From Paenibacillus sp. PL91 (GTDB lineage: Bacteria; Bacillota; Bacilli; Paenibacillales; Paenibacillaceae): a DNA stretch of 64,000 nt. The stretch covers positions 620,001 through 684,000 of the forward strand of contig NZ_JABBYG020000002.1 of NCBI RefSeq assembly GCF_012935325.2, given 5' to 3'. The first letter of the stretch is position 1. Each line of letters begins with the position of its first letter. Made by a program: the position numbers and the translations under genes. Shown here piece by piece: positions 1 through 8,959 of the stretch. The notes under the pieces were generated by a model. That model did not search any database. It saw only the letters and a list, made by a program, of their open reading frames with translations, and was not told where the DNA came from.

Positions 1-2
1 AA

Positions 3-242
3 AATGGGGATGTTTGCATTACAGTAAAGGACAAGGGAAAAGGAATCGCTTCCGAGAATCATGAACGCATCTTCGAACGGTTCTATCGGGCTGACGGGGG
101 AAGGAAAGGCGATGGACTAGGCATCGGACTTTCGATCGTCAAGGAAATCGCCGAAGCGCATCATGGCCATATTCATTTGATGAGTACTCCCTATGTGGAG
201 ACGATATTCCTGGTATGGCTCCCAAAAAACCAAGCGGCATAA
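3..242 (+). CDS. Sensor histidine kinase, C-terminal end (5' truncated by window)
   Basis: The open frame enters from the window edge and gives 79 residues before TAA. It contains the end of a HATPase_c domain: a G1-like DKGKGI, an F-box ERFYRAD and a G2 box GLGIGLSIVKEIAEAHHG. These are the ATP-lid motifs of two-component histidine kinases, which autophosphorylate and pass phosphate to a response regulator. The sensor region, the H box and the N box lie outside the window, so the stimulus cannot be told. A 9-bp inverted repeat follows the stop codon. Confidence 0.9.
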   Translation, partial: NGDVCITVKDKGKGIASENHERIFERFYRADGGRKGDGLGIGLSIVKEIAEAHHGHIHLMSTPYVETIFLVWLPKNQAA

Positions 243-260
243 TGCAGAAACTCCAAACAC

Positions 261-301
261 ATAACGAGATCCGGTACCTGTGCTGAGCCTGGTCTCGTTA
301 T
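261..301. other. Inverted repeat after the histidine kinase gene
   Basis: ATAACGAGA at 261-269 pairs perfectly with TCTCGTTAT at 293-301 around a 23-nt loop. It sits 19 bases after the kinase stop and ahead of the convergent serine hydrolase gene. No T-run follows on either strand, so it may be a transcript-end hairpin but is not a classical intrinsic terminator. The rest of 243-460 shows nothing convincing. Confidence 0.45.
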
Positions 302-460
302 TATAGCACGCGCAAAAACAAACTCCGATCGATCCCTCCGTTTGTTACAAAATGGATTAGTTTTCATAATTTTCATAATCTTGAATGTACTGGTTAGGTA
401 ACAATTTCGAAATTCATACTCTCTTTTCAAAAAAATGGGGCGGGAAATTGACATCATTGC

Positions 461-1741
461 CTAACTTCGTTCCGACTCAGAGCTATCCTTGATATACCCG
501 AAAAACGTCATTTTGCCATTTTCGTTTTCAGCAATGCTGTAGGGATGGATCTGGTCAGAATATCTGCGAGCAAATCTACTGTCACCTACCGGATAGATTT
601 CTATATGAAGATTGCCGGAAAATCTCGTGAAATATAATTTTCCATTAAAATATTCAACTTGGATCTTATCTTTCAAGTATGTTCCGCAATACTCTTTAAG
701 TCTGCTTTCGTTGATGGGAAGCTCTTCATGTTTTTTTGGAGCACCTACATCTACTTGATGCAAAATATCTGAGCTTGCATTGCCCAACCTGTACTGATTG
801 ATAGCTTCATTATTTGAAAGAATGATGATACAAATATCTTCATCGAAATAATTTTGCATATAAGTGCTTATGCCGAGGTGATCTCCGCCATGGGAATACC
901 TGTCTGTGCCATAAACATACTGACGTTCAAGTCCATAACAATAGTTGTTTTCGTTTTCGTTAAAAAACCTGGCATACGTTTTCTGCGACAGTATTTTCCG
1001 ATCCCTCAAACAGATATACCATTTGTACAAATCATGACAATTTGAAATGATAGCGCCTGCACCGATGCTAAATTTCTCGTTAAAATACGGGCTTTTGATG
1101 GTTGCATCAAAATCTTTTACATAATTACATGATCTGTTTTTAATAGGTTTGCAGCCATCATCAACATCGCTGTTCATCATATTTAAAGGCAGAAAAATAT
1201 GGTTTCGAATATAATCTTCATACTTCTCTCCTGAAACATTTTCAATCATCCATGCGAGCAAATTATAGTTTGAGTTATTGTAATCATATGTCGTACCCGG
1301 TGGCTTTGTTGGCTTTTTATTAATATAGCGCCGGAAGAAATCGTTTCGCGAATAATCCATTCTGTTGTATCCAGCAAAAAAATCATTTTCAAAATTATAA
1401 AAATTATATAAGCCAGAGGTATGCGATAATAAATGATGTACCGTGATTGATTTGTCAATCTTCATATCATCAGGAAGGTATAATCGTGCAGATTTATCGA
1501 TGTCGAGCAGTTTCCCTTCATATAGGAGCATTATTGCGAAAGCAGTAAACTGTTTGGATAGGGAGGCGATTGAGAAGCACGAATTTATATCGTTTTTTAA
1601 TCCAAATTCTATACTTGCATAACCATATGCGTTTTCAAAAAGCACTTTGCCTTCTCGTATGACTTGAATAACGCCGTAAAAGTCCCACAATTCCATATAT
1701 TTGTTAATATATTCTTCTAGTTTCAATTTTTCTGCGTGCAT
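461..1741 (-). CDS. Serine hydrolase, beta-lactamase/penicillin-binding-protein-like family
   Basis: A 426-residue protein with the three active-site motifs of the serine beta-lactamase-like fold: SxxK in FSIASLSKQFTA, YxN in YDYNNSNYNLLA, and an HxG-type HGGDHLGIS. This family includes class C beta-lactamases, D-aminopeptidases, esterases and FmtA-like cell-wall enzymes, so the substrate cannot be assigned. The last 90 or so residues look like the small beta-barrel often appended to these enzymes. No signal peptide is visible, suggesting a cytoplasmic protein. The ATG at 1741 is preferred over the in-frame TTG just before it because GGAG lies 9 bases upstream. The gene is visibly richer in A+T than its neighbours. 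Confidence 0.85.
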   Translation of the reverse strand: MHAEKLKLEEYINKYMELWDFYGVIQVIREGKVLFENAYGYASIEFGLKNDINSCFSIASLSKQFTAFAIMLLYEGKLLDIDKSARLYLPDDMKIDKSITVHHLLSHTSGLYNFYNFENDFFAGYNRMDYSRNDFFRRYINKKPTKPPGTTYDYNNSNYNLLAWMIENVSGEKYEDYIRNHIFLPLNMMNSDVDDGCKPIKNRSCNYVKDFDATIKSPYFNEKFSIGAGAIISNCHDLYKWYICLRDRKILSQKTYARFFNENENNYCYGLERQYVYGTDRYSHGGDHLGISTYMQNYFDEDICIIILSNNEAINQYRLGNASSDILHQVDVGAPKKHEELPINESRLKEYCGTYLKDKIQVEYFNGKLYFTRFSGNLHIEIYPVGDSRFARRYSDQIHPYSIAENENGKMTFFGYIKDSSESERS

Positions 1742-1841
1742 CAAATCTCACTCCTCATAATCCCGCTCCTAATCCTTTAATGATATCATTCTAAGTTCAT
1801 TGAATCTAGAATTTCCCAATTAACTCACGTACCTTTAGCTT

Positions 1842-1880
1842 AAAAAATACAAGAAGCAGCTGCCGAGGCAAACTGCTCCT
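1842..1880 (-). terminator. Intrinsic terminator after nrdJ
   Basis: On the minus strand AGGAGCAG and CTGCTTCT form an 8-bp stem (one G-U pair), followed within a few bases by a T-rich tract (A-run 1842-1847 on the plus strand). It lies about 50 bases past the nrdJ stop. Confidence 0.7.
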
Positions 1881-1931
1881 TTGTTCCGTTGAACTACACG
1901 CACAGGTGTTACATTCCCCTCAATCCACCTA

Positions 1932-4556
1932 TCAATTACATTTGCTATACCCGCAAACGCTGCACTGCTTGCAGCCTTCAATATTAATTAATGACGCGGA
2001 GCCGCAGGATGGACATAAATCTCTTGATGTTATTTCCTCATGAAGATGATGGTCGCTTGCCCCTATGTCACCTTTAGCTGTTTCTCCATTAGAAAGGAAA
2101 TGTGATTCAGACTGTGCTTCAATCGAAACAACCTGCTCCTCTCCGCTCGCCAGATGCAGCTCCAACGATTTGGCTACAGCGTCTGCAATCGACTCCACCC
2201 GATTCACGCCAAATCCAATCGCCCCTGAGCCGCCGATCCCCTTTAGATGCTTAATGAGCAGCTTCACCTTGTTTCCATGATCGCCATAACGCAGAAATAG
2301 CGAACAGACGCGTCCTAATGCTTCAGCCATCGCAAAAACATCCGAGCCCGCTTTGCCTACGTTCAAAAATATTTCGGCTGGCGTACCGTTCAAGTCGTTA
2401 ATTGTAATATAAGCCATGCCAAATGGCGTATTTACCTTATAGGTCGCACCTCGAAGCACCTGCGGCCGGCGTTTGTATTGCTTATCGACAACCAGCTCCG
2501 TTGGAATAGCGGGCACAGCAGCCTCAACTAAATCGGCATCAAAATATTCGTCACCGCCCTCATCAGGCGAAGAAGCGGAAATCGACTGCACTTCGTCTAT
2601 TTCTGTTTTAGCCTCAGTGAAATCTTCCTTCTTCGTTGAAAGCACCTGTACATCACGGCTGCCATCCCGGTAAATCGTTACGCCCTTGCAGCCGAGCTCG
2701 AATGCAAGCTCATAAAGCCGGCCCGTCTCTTCTACCGTGAAGTCAGCCGGACAGTTGGCCGTTTTCGAGATCGAGCTGTCAACCCAGCGCTGAATCGCTG
2801 CCTGTACGCGAATATGATCCTCCGCCGACAAGCTCATTGACGTCACAAAGTAATCGGGAAGCTCCTCACCCGGATGCTTTTCCTTCCACTCCGCAGCAAT
2901 GGGAACATCTTGCTTGTCAAATCCGAGCCGGCTCTGACGGAAGTATTCAAATGCAAAATAAGGCTCAATCCCTGTGGAGGTTCCGACCATTGTCCCCGTA
3001 CTTCCGGTAGGCGCCTGAGTAATGACGGTCACATTGCGCATGCCTCTCTTCGCAACAGCTTCCCCTATCTCCGGAAACTCGGCGAACATGTGCTTCATAA
3101 ACCCGCTTTGCACATACTTTTCAGCATCGAATGCTTGAAATGAGCCCTTCTCTTCAGCAATTTCGGTTGATGCCAAATAAGCTTCACGAGCCATAAACGC
3201 ATATAGCCTATCTAAAAAAATCAACGATTCCGCGCTGCCATAACGAACGCCTAGCTTAATCATTAGTTCTGCAAGCCCCATCGTTCCAAGTCCGATGCGG
3301 CGCTCAAGCTTCTGATTGCGCTCATTTTCCTCAAAATGATACGGCGTCTTATCGATCACATTATCAAGAAACCTTACGGACCAACGCGTAACCTTGGCAA
3401 GTTCATCCCATGCGACATCATGCTTTTCCTCATCATAGAACTTAGATAGGTTCACAGCTGATAAATTGCATACGCCCCAGCCAGGCAATCCTTGTTCACC
3501 ACACGGATTTGTACTAATAATTGGATTAAAATACCAGCTGTTAGACATTTGGTTGTAATACTCCATAAAGACGACGCCGGGCTCTGCGGATTTCCATGCC
3601 GATTCGATGATCGCATGCCATATCTCACGAGCGCGCACGGTTTTGTATGGAATGATCCTCTTGCCTAACCGCCGCCACTCTTCGATATCTCCCGTCCATA
3701 AATCGTCATAGCCTGCTTCCTTCGTATCCGGGAACACAAGCTCCCAATCCAAATCTTCTTTAACAGCCTGCATGAACGCATTGCTTACGCAAACCGACAA
3801 ATTCGCATTCGTCACTTGGCCCATCGTTTGCTTGACTGTGATGAACTCCAGCACATCCGGATGCCAATCATTCAGCATAAGCATCAAGGCTCCACGGCGG
3901 CTTCCTCCCTGCTCAATTAATCCAGTCGTGTAGCTGAACAAGCCTCCCCACGAGACGGCGCCGCTGGATGACCCGTTTACCCCTGCGACTATCGCTCGGC
4001 GAGGCCGCAGCGAAGAGAGGTTCATTCCCACACCTCCGCCGCGCGCCATAATCTCAGTCATCTCGCTAAGCGTCGTCATAATGCCGCCCCTGCTATCTTT
4101 GGGCGAAGGAATAACGTAACAGTTGAACAACGTAAGCTCCTCGCTCGCACCTGCCCCCGCAGCGATTCGTCCCCCGGGCACTAGCTTCCAATCGTCCAAA
4201 ATATAGTTGAATTTCTGCTGCCATTCCGCTTGCTTCTCCCTATCAGCCTCAACGGAAGCCATCGCTCCCGCAAGACGATCCCACATTTGCTCAGGAGTCT
4301 TCTCAATCGTAAGCGTCAGCTTCTCGACGCTCGACTCGATTAGCTCCCCGCTTCTAAGCTTAACCGTAACGCTATTTCCTTCACGCGCGATCACTTCCCC
4401 TACTTCCTTCGCCGGAAATTTCGGATCATCCTTCGTCAGGACGAGTACGATATCCCCGATCGACGTTTTGCTCGTATCTGCATTTTTCCAAGCATATCGA
4501 TCCAAAAAAATTTTCTCGCTTAATCCTTCAAGTCGCTTGCCGTTAGCCGTCTCCAT
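1932..4556 (-). CDS. nrdJ: Adenosylcobalamin-dependent (class II) ribonucleotide reductase
   Basis: An 874-residue NrdJ that reduces ribonucleotides to deoxyribonucleotides using a coenzyme B12 radical, so it works with or without oxygen. Visible are an N-terminal cysteine in LTLFNCYVIPSP, the finger-loop motif NPCGEQ, GWGVCNLSAVNLS, and a phosphate-binding loop near VITQAPTGSTGTM. Then come a TSCPD domain around residues 700-800 and a C-terminal zinc-ribbon-like tail with CPSCG and CKQCSVCGYSKC. There is no N-terminal ATP cone. The frame extends to a TTG at 4592, but AAGGAGG inside that extension points to the ATG at 4556. A strong NrdR-like box lies 64 bases upstream. The same window also encodes a class Ib reductase. 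Confidence 0.95.
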   Translation of the reverse strand: METANGKRLEGLSEKIFLDRYAWKNADTSKTSIGDIVLVLTKDDPKFPAKEVGEVIAREGNSVTVKLRSGELIESSVEKLTLTIEKTPEQMWDRLAGAMASVEADREKQAEWQQKFNYILDDWKLVPGGRIAAGAGASEELTLFNCYVIPSPKDSRGGIMTTLSEMTEIMARGGGVGMNLSSLRPRRAIVAGVNGSSSGAVSWGGLFSYTTGLIEQGGSRRGALMLMLNDWHPDVLEFITVKQTMGQVTNANLSVCVSNAFMQAVKEDLDWELVFPDTKEAGYDDLWTGDIEEWRRLGKRIIPYKTVRAREIWHAIIESAWKSAEPGVVFMEYYNQMSNSWYFNPIISTNPCGEQGLPGWGVCNLSAVNLSKFYDEEKHDVAWDELAKVTRWSVRFLDNVIDKTPYHFEENERNQKLERRIGLGTMGLAELMIKLGVRYGSAESLIFLDRLYAFMAREAYLASTEIAEEKGSFQAFDAEKYVQSGFMKHMFAEFPEIGEAVAKRGMRNVTVITQAPTGSTGTMVGTSTGIEPYFAFEYFRQSRLGFDKQDVPIAAEWKEKHPGEELPDYFVTSMSLSAEDHIRVQAAIQRWVDSSISKTANCPADFTVEETGRLYELAFELGCKGVTIYRDGSRDVQVLSTKKEDFTEAKTEIDEVQSISASSPDEGGDEYFDADLVEAAVPAIPTELVVDKQYKRRPQVLRGATYKVNTPFGMAYITINDLNGTPAEIFLNVGKAGSDVFAMAEALGRVCSLFLRYGDHGNKVKLLIKHLKGIGGSGAIGFGVNRVESIADAVAKSLELHLASGEEQVVSIEAQSESHFLSNGETAKGDIGASDHHLHEEITSRDLCPSCGSASLINIEGCKQCSVCGYSKCN

Positions 4557-4619
4557 CTCTGCCACTTCCTCCTTCGAACCTCTGCGCTGCAAGCATATTT
4601 AAGATATTATATGCATTCA

Positions 4620-4635
4620 GTACAATATATTGTGT
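4620..4635 (-). promoter_or_regulatory. Candidate NrdR box upstream of nrdJ
   Basis: GTACAATATATTGTGT matches 14 of 16 positions of the known NrdR box ACACWATATATWGTGT. NrdR is the zinc-finger/ATP-cone repressor of ribonucleotide reductase genes. A second partner 31-32 bp away is weak here, although CTACATATTGAT at 4656-4667 resembles the repeats upstream of nrdI. Confidence 0.65.
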
Positions 4636-4833
4636 GTTAAAACCATTATACACTACTACATATTGATATTCATGCTTGTTAATGGCTAAATATTGCAGCA
4701 TTCCCCGCTTACATGGCCTCTCTCACTCTTTTGCTTGTCCATTCTCTTTTTTAATCGCCTTCTTATTATTATTGGATGAAAAGGCAATACTGATTACAAC
4801 TTATCCCTTTTACTGCGGAAGGAGCTGCTCAAA

Positions 4834-6657
4834 ATGACTATCCCGACAACGCCGCAGGCTGCCTCAGCCGAAGCAGGCACAGCAATCGTTACGCGCAAGC
4901 TTCATCCTTTAGTCGATTTGCAGTGTGACCGCACCTGGTTTGAGGAGCTGCAAAATCGTCTCTCCAAAAACGGACCATGGGATGATTGGACGTTATATCA
5001 GCTTGCTATTGAGGCTGAACAAGCGAAGCGAATTGAAAGCTTCGAGGAACTGCTATGTTTGCGATCGCTGCCATCCTTCGAGCCGATGCCGCATCAAATT
5101 AGCACTGCGCGCAAGGTTGTCCATGAAATGGGCGGCCGTGCCATACTTGCCGATGAGGTCGGCCTTGGCAAAACGATAGAAGCAGGGCTCGTTCTCAAAG
5201 AATATATTGTGCGAGGACTAGCAAAGCGCGTCTTAATTCTCGTCCCTGCCTCCCTTGTTCTTCAATGGGTGCGCGAGCTTAACCAGAAATTTGGCATTTC
5301 CGCTGTAGCCCAAAAGAAGGAGCATACCTGGGGTTATGATGTTGTCGTAGCTTCTATCGATACCGCTAAGCGTGATCCCCATCGCGAGCTTGTCCTTGGG
5401 ACCGACTACGACTTAATTATTATCGACGAGGCTCATAAACTAAAAAACAAGAAAACGACGAACTACCAGTTTGCAAATCTTTTGCGCAAAAAATATTGCT
5501 TGCTTCTTACGGCTACTCCGATTCAAAACGATATGGACGAGCTGTTCAATCTCATTACGCTGTTAAAGCCTGGACAGCTAGGCGGGCAAAGCGATTTCGC
5601 CGCGAACTTTGTTGTCGACAAGCGGCTTCCAAAAAATGAGGATCAACTGCAGGAAGCATTGTCGGGCGTCATGATTCGCAATCGGCGCGGAGACGGCGGT
5701 ATCCATTTCACGAAACGGTTTGTCAAAAATATACCTCTTACGCTGTCCGAGGAAGAAAAGGCGCTTTACGATGCGGTTACAGGCTTCGTGAAGGAGCGCT
5801 ATGAAGAGAGCGGCGGCGATTTATCTAGCATGCTCTCCCTCGTCACGCTGCAGCGCGAAGTATGCAGCAGCCGCGATGCTGTATTTTTGACGCTGGTCAA
5901 CCTGTTTAAGAAAACGTCTGAGGATTCTCCGATGCGTCCAAAAATATGGGAGCTCGTTGAGAAAATACGCGATATCAAAGCCAATACGAAAGCGGAAAAA
6001 GCGATGGAGCTTGTCAAAGAAATGAATGACAAGGTTATCATCTTCACCGAGTACCGGGCAACGCAGGAATATTTGCTGCAGTTTTTCCGCGCGCAAAATA
6101 TGATTGCCGTTCCGTATCGAGGCGGCATGAACCGCGGCAAAAAGGACTGGATGATGGATTTGTTCCGCGGCCGCGCTCAAATTTTGATCGCTACAGAAGC
6201 AGGCGGCGAAGGTATAAATCTGCAGTTTTGCCACCATATGATCAATTTCGATTTGCCTTGGAATCCGATGCGTGTGGAACAGCGCATTGGGCGCGTCCAT
6301 CGCCTTGGGCAGAAAGAAGACGTCAAAATTTACAATCTATGCACCATCGGCACGATCGAGGAGCATATCGTCAATCTTTTGCATGAAAAAATCAATCTGT
6401 TCGAGCTTGTCATCGGAGAGCTGGATCATATATTGGAGCGCTTTGAGAAGGGGGACGGCTCGCTTGAGCAGCGCCTCGCACGAATGCTGCTTGAAGCCGG
6501 CAATGAAGCGGAATTGAAAAATAAAATCAATCATTTGGGCTCCTCGCTTAGCCGGATTCGCGAAGAGGTGATGATCGGTGAAAATCCGCTGCCAGCAAGT
6601 CCCGATCTGCTTGTAAATTTGGATTCGCTTGGACAAACCGTGGAGGTGCAGCCTTGA
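4834..6657 (+). CDS. yqhH: SNF2/RapA-type helicase-like ATPase YqhH
   Basis: A 607-residue superfamily 2 ATPase. The first RecA lobe has Walker A in ADEVGLGKTIEAG, a DEAH box in IIIDEAHKLKNKK and motif III in LLTATPIQND. The second lobe has IIFTEYRAT, ATEAGGEGINLQ and the arginine-rich motif VI QRIGRVHRLGQ. SNF2-family proteins translocate on DNA and remodel bound proteins. It matches YqhH of B. subtilis, whose exact role is unclear. AAGGAG precedes the ATG. The stop overlaps the TTG start of the next gene (TTGA), which is the yqhG homologue as in B. subtilis, so the two are surely co-transcribed and translationally coupled. Confidence 0.9.
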   Translation: MTIPTTPQAASAEAGTAIVTRKLHPLVDLQCDRTWFEELQNRLSKNGPWDDWTLYQLAIEAEQAKRIESFEELLCLRSLPSFEPMPHQISTARKVVHEMGGRAILADEVGLGKTIEAGLVLKEYIVRGLAKRVLILVPASLVLQWVRELNQKFGISAVAQKKEHTWGYDVVVASIDTAKRDPHRELVLGTDYDLIIIDEAHKLKNKKTTNYQFANLLRKKYCLLLTATPIQNDMDELFNLITLLKPGQLGGQSDFAANFVVDKRLPKNEDQLQEALSGVMIRNRRGDGGIHFTKRFVKNIPLTLSEEEKALYDAVTGFVKERYEESGGDLSSMLSLVTLQREVCSSRDAVFLTLVNLFKKTSEDSPMRPKIWELVEKIRDIKANTKAEKAMELVKEMNDKVIIFTEYRATQEYLLQFFRAQNMIAVPYRGGMNRGKKDWMMDLFRGRAQILIATEAGGEGINLQFCHHMINFDLPWNPMRVEQRIGRVHRLGQKEDVKIYNLCTIGTIEEHIVNLLHEKINLFELVIGELDHILERFEKGDGSLEQRLARMLLEAGNEAELKNKINHLGSSLSRIREEVMIGENPLPASPDLLVNLDSLGQTVEVQP

Positions 6658-7613
6658 ACGAGAAGCAAGTGCACAAATTCGTAAATCGTTACTTAGAAGC
6701 GACAGAATGCTCCATATTAGAGAAATCGCCCAACCATTTTACGGTCAAGCTCTCTCCTCACGCCGATCGCGAGCTTACGAACCGGCCCTATTATTGGAGC
6801 TTCGTGGACCGAGTCGGCGCTGAACCTGAGACGATGACGTTCCTCTTTGTGACGGATAAAAACAAATATGACGCTGCCGAGGAATTGAAAAAAAATGAAG
6901 CTGCTGCCATTCCGCAAGATCCAGCCATCACGTCTCAAGATGCCGCAGCAAATGCCGCGCTTGGACGCTCACTTGGCTTCGTGCATGGCAGCTTGGCCGC
7001 GCCTGCCCGCGTTCCCCGCGAAGATTTGTACTTTGGCGCGCGCAAGCTGGATATGCTGTTTGACGCAGCCAAAGCGAAGGGCAGCTTCGTGTATCTATTT
7101 CAGGAGCCGGATAAGCGCAGCAGCAATCCTTTCAGCTCTACGCCGTATACCGCATGGCTGGGCGTCAATATGCGAGTTGAGTTCGCATGCGATCGCAAGC
7201 GCGAGGAGATTCATTGCTACGGGGTTTCACTGGCAACTGGCCAGTGCGTGGAGCTTTTTTACGATCGACTGCTCAATCACAAGCTTACACCGCGCCTGCC
7301 TGCCAATATCCATATCACCAAAAATGGCATCTCCTTCAACAAGGCGCTTGGCATCGTCGAGCAAGCGCTTGAGCGAAAGCTACGCAGCTATGATTACAGC
7401 TGGGCAGAAAGTGCCTCCGCTAGGCTTGAGGAGGAGCTCGAGCGGATCAGCGGCTATTATGAGCCGCTCATAAAGAATGGGCTTGAAGAAAATAAGCCGG
7501 CGATTCGCGAGCAATTCGAACAACGGCAGTCCGAAATTAGATGGCAATACGAGCCCCGTGTGACTGCGTCCGCCATTAACTGCGGCATCTTTCATCTCGA
7601 GGGCATCGATTGA
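6654..7613 (+). CDS. yqhG: YqhG family protein
   Basis: A 319-residue protein recognised mainly by context and overall resemblance as the partner of YqhH. It begins with a TTG that overlaps the yqhH stop, with GGAGGTG as ribosome site. Residues around 75-95 are charged and alanine-rich, and the C-terminal third is rich in Glu, Leu and Arg, probably helical (for example LEEELERISGYYE). There is no signal peptide or membrane segment. The biochemical role is not known to me. Tight coupling suggests it works with the YqhH ATPase, for instance as an adaptor; that is inference. Confidence 0.8.
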   Translation: MNEKQVHKFVNRYLEATECSILEKSPNHFTVKLSPHADRELTNRPYYWSFVDRVGAEPETMTFLFVTDKNKYDAAEELKKNEAAAIPQDPAITSQDAAANAALGRSLGFVHGSLAAPARVPREDLYFGARKLDMLFDAAKAKGSFVYLFQEPDKRSSNPFSSTPYTAWLGVNMRVEFACDRKREEIHCYGVSLATGQCVELFYDRLLNHKLTPRLPANIHITKNGISFNKALGIVEQALERKLRSYDYSWAESASARLEEELERISGYYEPLIKNGLEENKPAIREQFEQRQSEIRWQYEPRVTASAINCGIFHLEGID

Positions 7614-7645
7614 CGGTAATTAGACGTTTTCCCCATGAATGCGTC

Positions 7646-7670
7646 AAAAAAAGGCGGTCGCAAGGCCGCC
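7646..7670 (-). terminator. Terminator-like hairpin pointing to the minus strand
   Basis: GGCGGTC-GCAA-GGCCGCC forms a 7-bp hairpin with a GNRA tetraloop (two G-U pairs in plus-strand RNA), flanked on its left by seven A residues (7646-7652). Read on the minus strand it is a hairpin followed by T7. It lies 40 bases past the yqhG stop, where a plus-strand terminator would be expected. Confidence 0.55.
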
Positions 7671-7739
7671 ATCTCACGACAGGTTGCAACAGCCTTCTTA
7701 AAGCATGTCCCTTACAATAGCTTAGAGGTGATAAAATTG

Positions 7740-8633
7740 ATGCAAAAAAAGTTGATTAAGCTTACAGCTGCTTGTGTGTTAACCGCTATTGTATTATATG
7801 CAAGCGGATTGCAGCCGCAGCCTGCGACAGCAATTGCAAATCGTGCGACGGCGTATGAGCCGCTTGAGCAGCAAGCGCAGCGCTGGGTGGACGAGCTTGC
7901 GGACGCGCCATCTTTTGCAGCATGGAAGAAGTCTTCGCTCGTTATTTCACCGATTGGGCCGGGCACGCATAGCTGGCTTGTCCTTGTGAAGCAAAACAAT
8001 GAAACGGTAGGCTACCTCGTTGTCCATGCCGTTGAGGCAGGCGGATTTCAACTTGGCGAATATGGTACAAGCCAAAACCCGCTATTCGATGAGCATACGC
8101 TTTCTAAATCGATCAAGCAGCTGGAGCTTATTCAGCCCGCCTCCAATACCGAAGCACTTTATATTCATCCTCTCCTGGCAGCCTGGAAGATAACGGCGGA
8201 TAAGGATACCTATTATACAGATGCCGCAAGCGGCGAGGTGCTTCCCGTTCAGCCTAGTGATTGGCTAGCTGCATCAACAACGAAACTGTCCAATGGAGAG
8301 CAGATGCAAGTAGCTGATAACGCGGCCCTACTGAAGCATGTTACACTTCCCTCCTTTAATGCATTTGCGAGGATGCCATGGCTCACGAAGCAGCCCCTTC
8401 CATTAAGCACCAGCTCTTATTCCTCCTTGTTTGCCAAAATCAACAACAAAGAACAACTCCGCTATACCGCTGAGCTGTTCGATGGCCAAATGCTGTATGT
8501 GTGGTCGGTTGTCGGTTATAACAAATGGACTACCGGACCTATTTACGTTGCGCTCGAAGCAGATGAGAATGGCTCAGACCGCCGTTATATCCCATTACCG
8601 CTGCTGATCGAGCTTGGCCATTTTTACCGATGA
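7740..8633 (+). CDS. Secreted or membrane-anchored protein of unknown function
   Basis: The open frame begins at 7635, but the likely start is the ATG at 7740: AGAGGTGATAAAATTG precedes it and the protein then opens with a signal peptide (MQKKLIKLTAACVLTAIVLY, then an Ala/Pro-rich stretch). The mature part is about 270 residues, without cysteine clusters or a family I recognise. It has the feel of a PepSY-like or peptidase-propeptide-like domain (WLVLVKQNNETVGYLVV, YYTDAASGEVLPV), which is only a guess. It converges with yqzE, overlapping its 3' end by 10 bases. Confidence 0.65.
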   Translation: MQKKLIKLTAACVLTAIVLYASGLQPQPATAIANRATAYEPLEQQAQRWVDELADAPSFAAWKKSSLVISPIGPGTHSWLVLVKQNNETVGYLVVHAVEAGGFQLGEYGTSQNPLFDEHTLSKSIKQLELIQPASNTEALYIHPLLAAWKITADKDTYYTDAASGEVLPVQPSDWLAASTTKLSNGEQMQVADNAALLKHVTLPSFNAFARMPWLTKQPLPLSTSSYSSLFAKINNKEQLRYTAELFDGQMLYVWSVVGYNKWTTGPIYVALEADENGSDRRYIPLPLLIELGHFYR

Positions 8634-8818
8634 CGATCAGCTCTGCCCCGCCACCATAACATAATACTCATCGGTCCATATCCGAACCACTTCGTCAGCC
8701 AAGGCTCTCTTCGCGCTTTGGCTGACGTTCTTTGTTGTTTTCTTTCTTCCCTCGGCGTCTCCATGTAGTTTACGAAACGCTCAGTCACATACTTTACGTA
8801 CTCATCGCCCTTTGCCAT
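8624..8818 (-). CDS. yqzE: YqzE family small protein
   Basis: A 64-residue basic protein with the family core DEYVKYVTERFVNYMETP, then REERKQQR and KWFGYGPMSIMLWW. The hydrophobic C-terminal segment may lie in or on the membrane. In B. subtilis yqzE lies beside the comG operon and near yqhH-yqhG, so part of that neighbourhood is kept here without comG in view. The start at 8818 is preferred over the longer frame (to 8911) because GAGGAG lies about 10 bases upstream and homologues begin here. No function is established. Confidence 0.8.
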   Translation of the reverse strand: MAKGDEYVKYVTERFVNYMETPREERKQQRTSAKARREPWLTKWFGYGPMSIMLWWRGRADRHR

Positions 8819-8959
8819 TTGCCCAGCTCCTCTCTCCATATCCGGATGAAATGATATTATAAAGTTTGCCCTGCAGCAATCGAATGTAAACATGCATGAG
8901 TTTTCCTTCAAACAGCCACGCTATACCGTAAGTCAAAGTGATCTGGAGGAAAACTTATT

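Noticed and set aside
191..457. 88-codon minus-strand frame between the kinase and serine hydrolase genes
   Set aside because: It overlaps the kinase end, has no ribosome site and no recognisable features.
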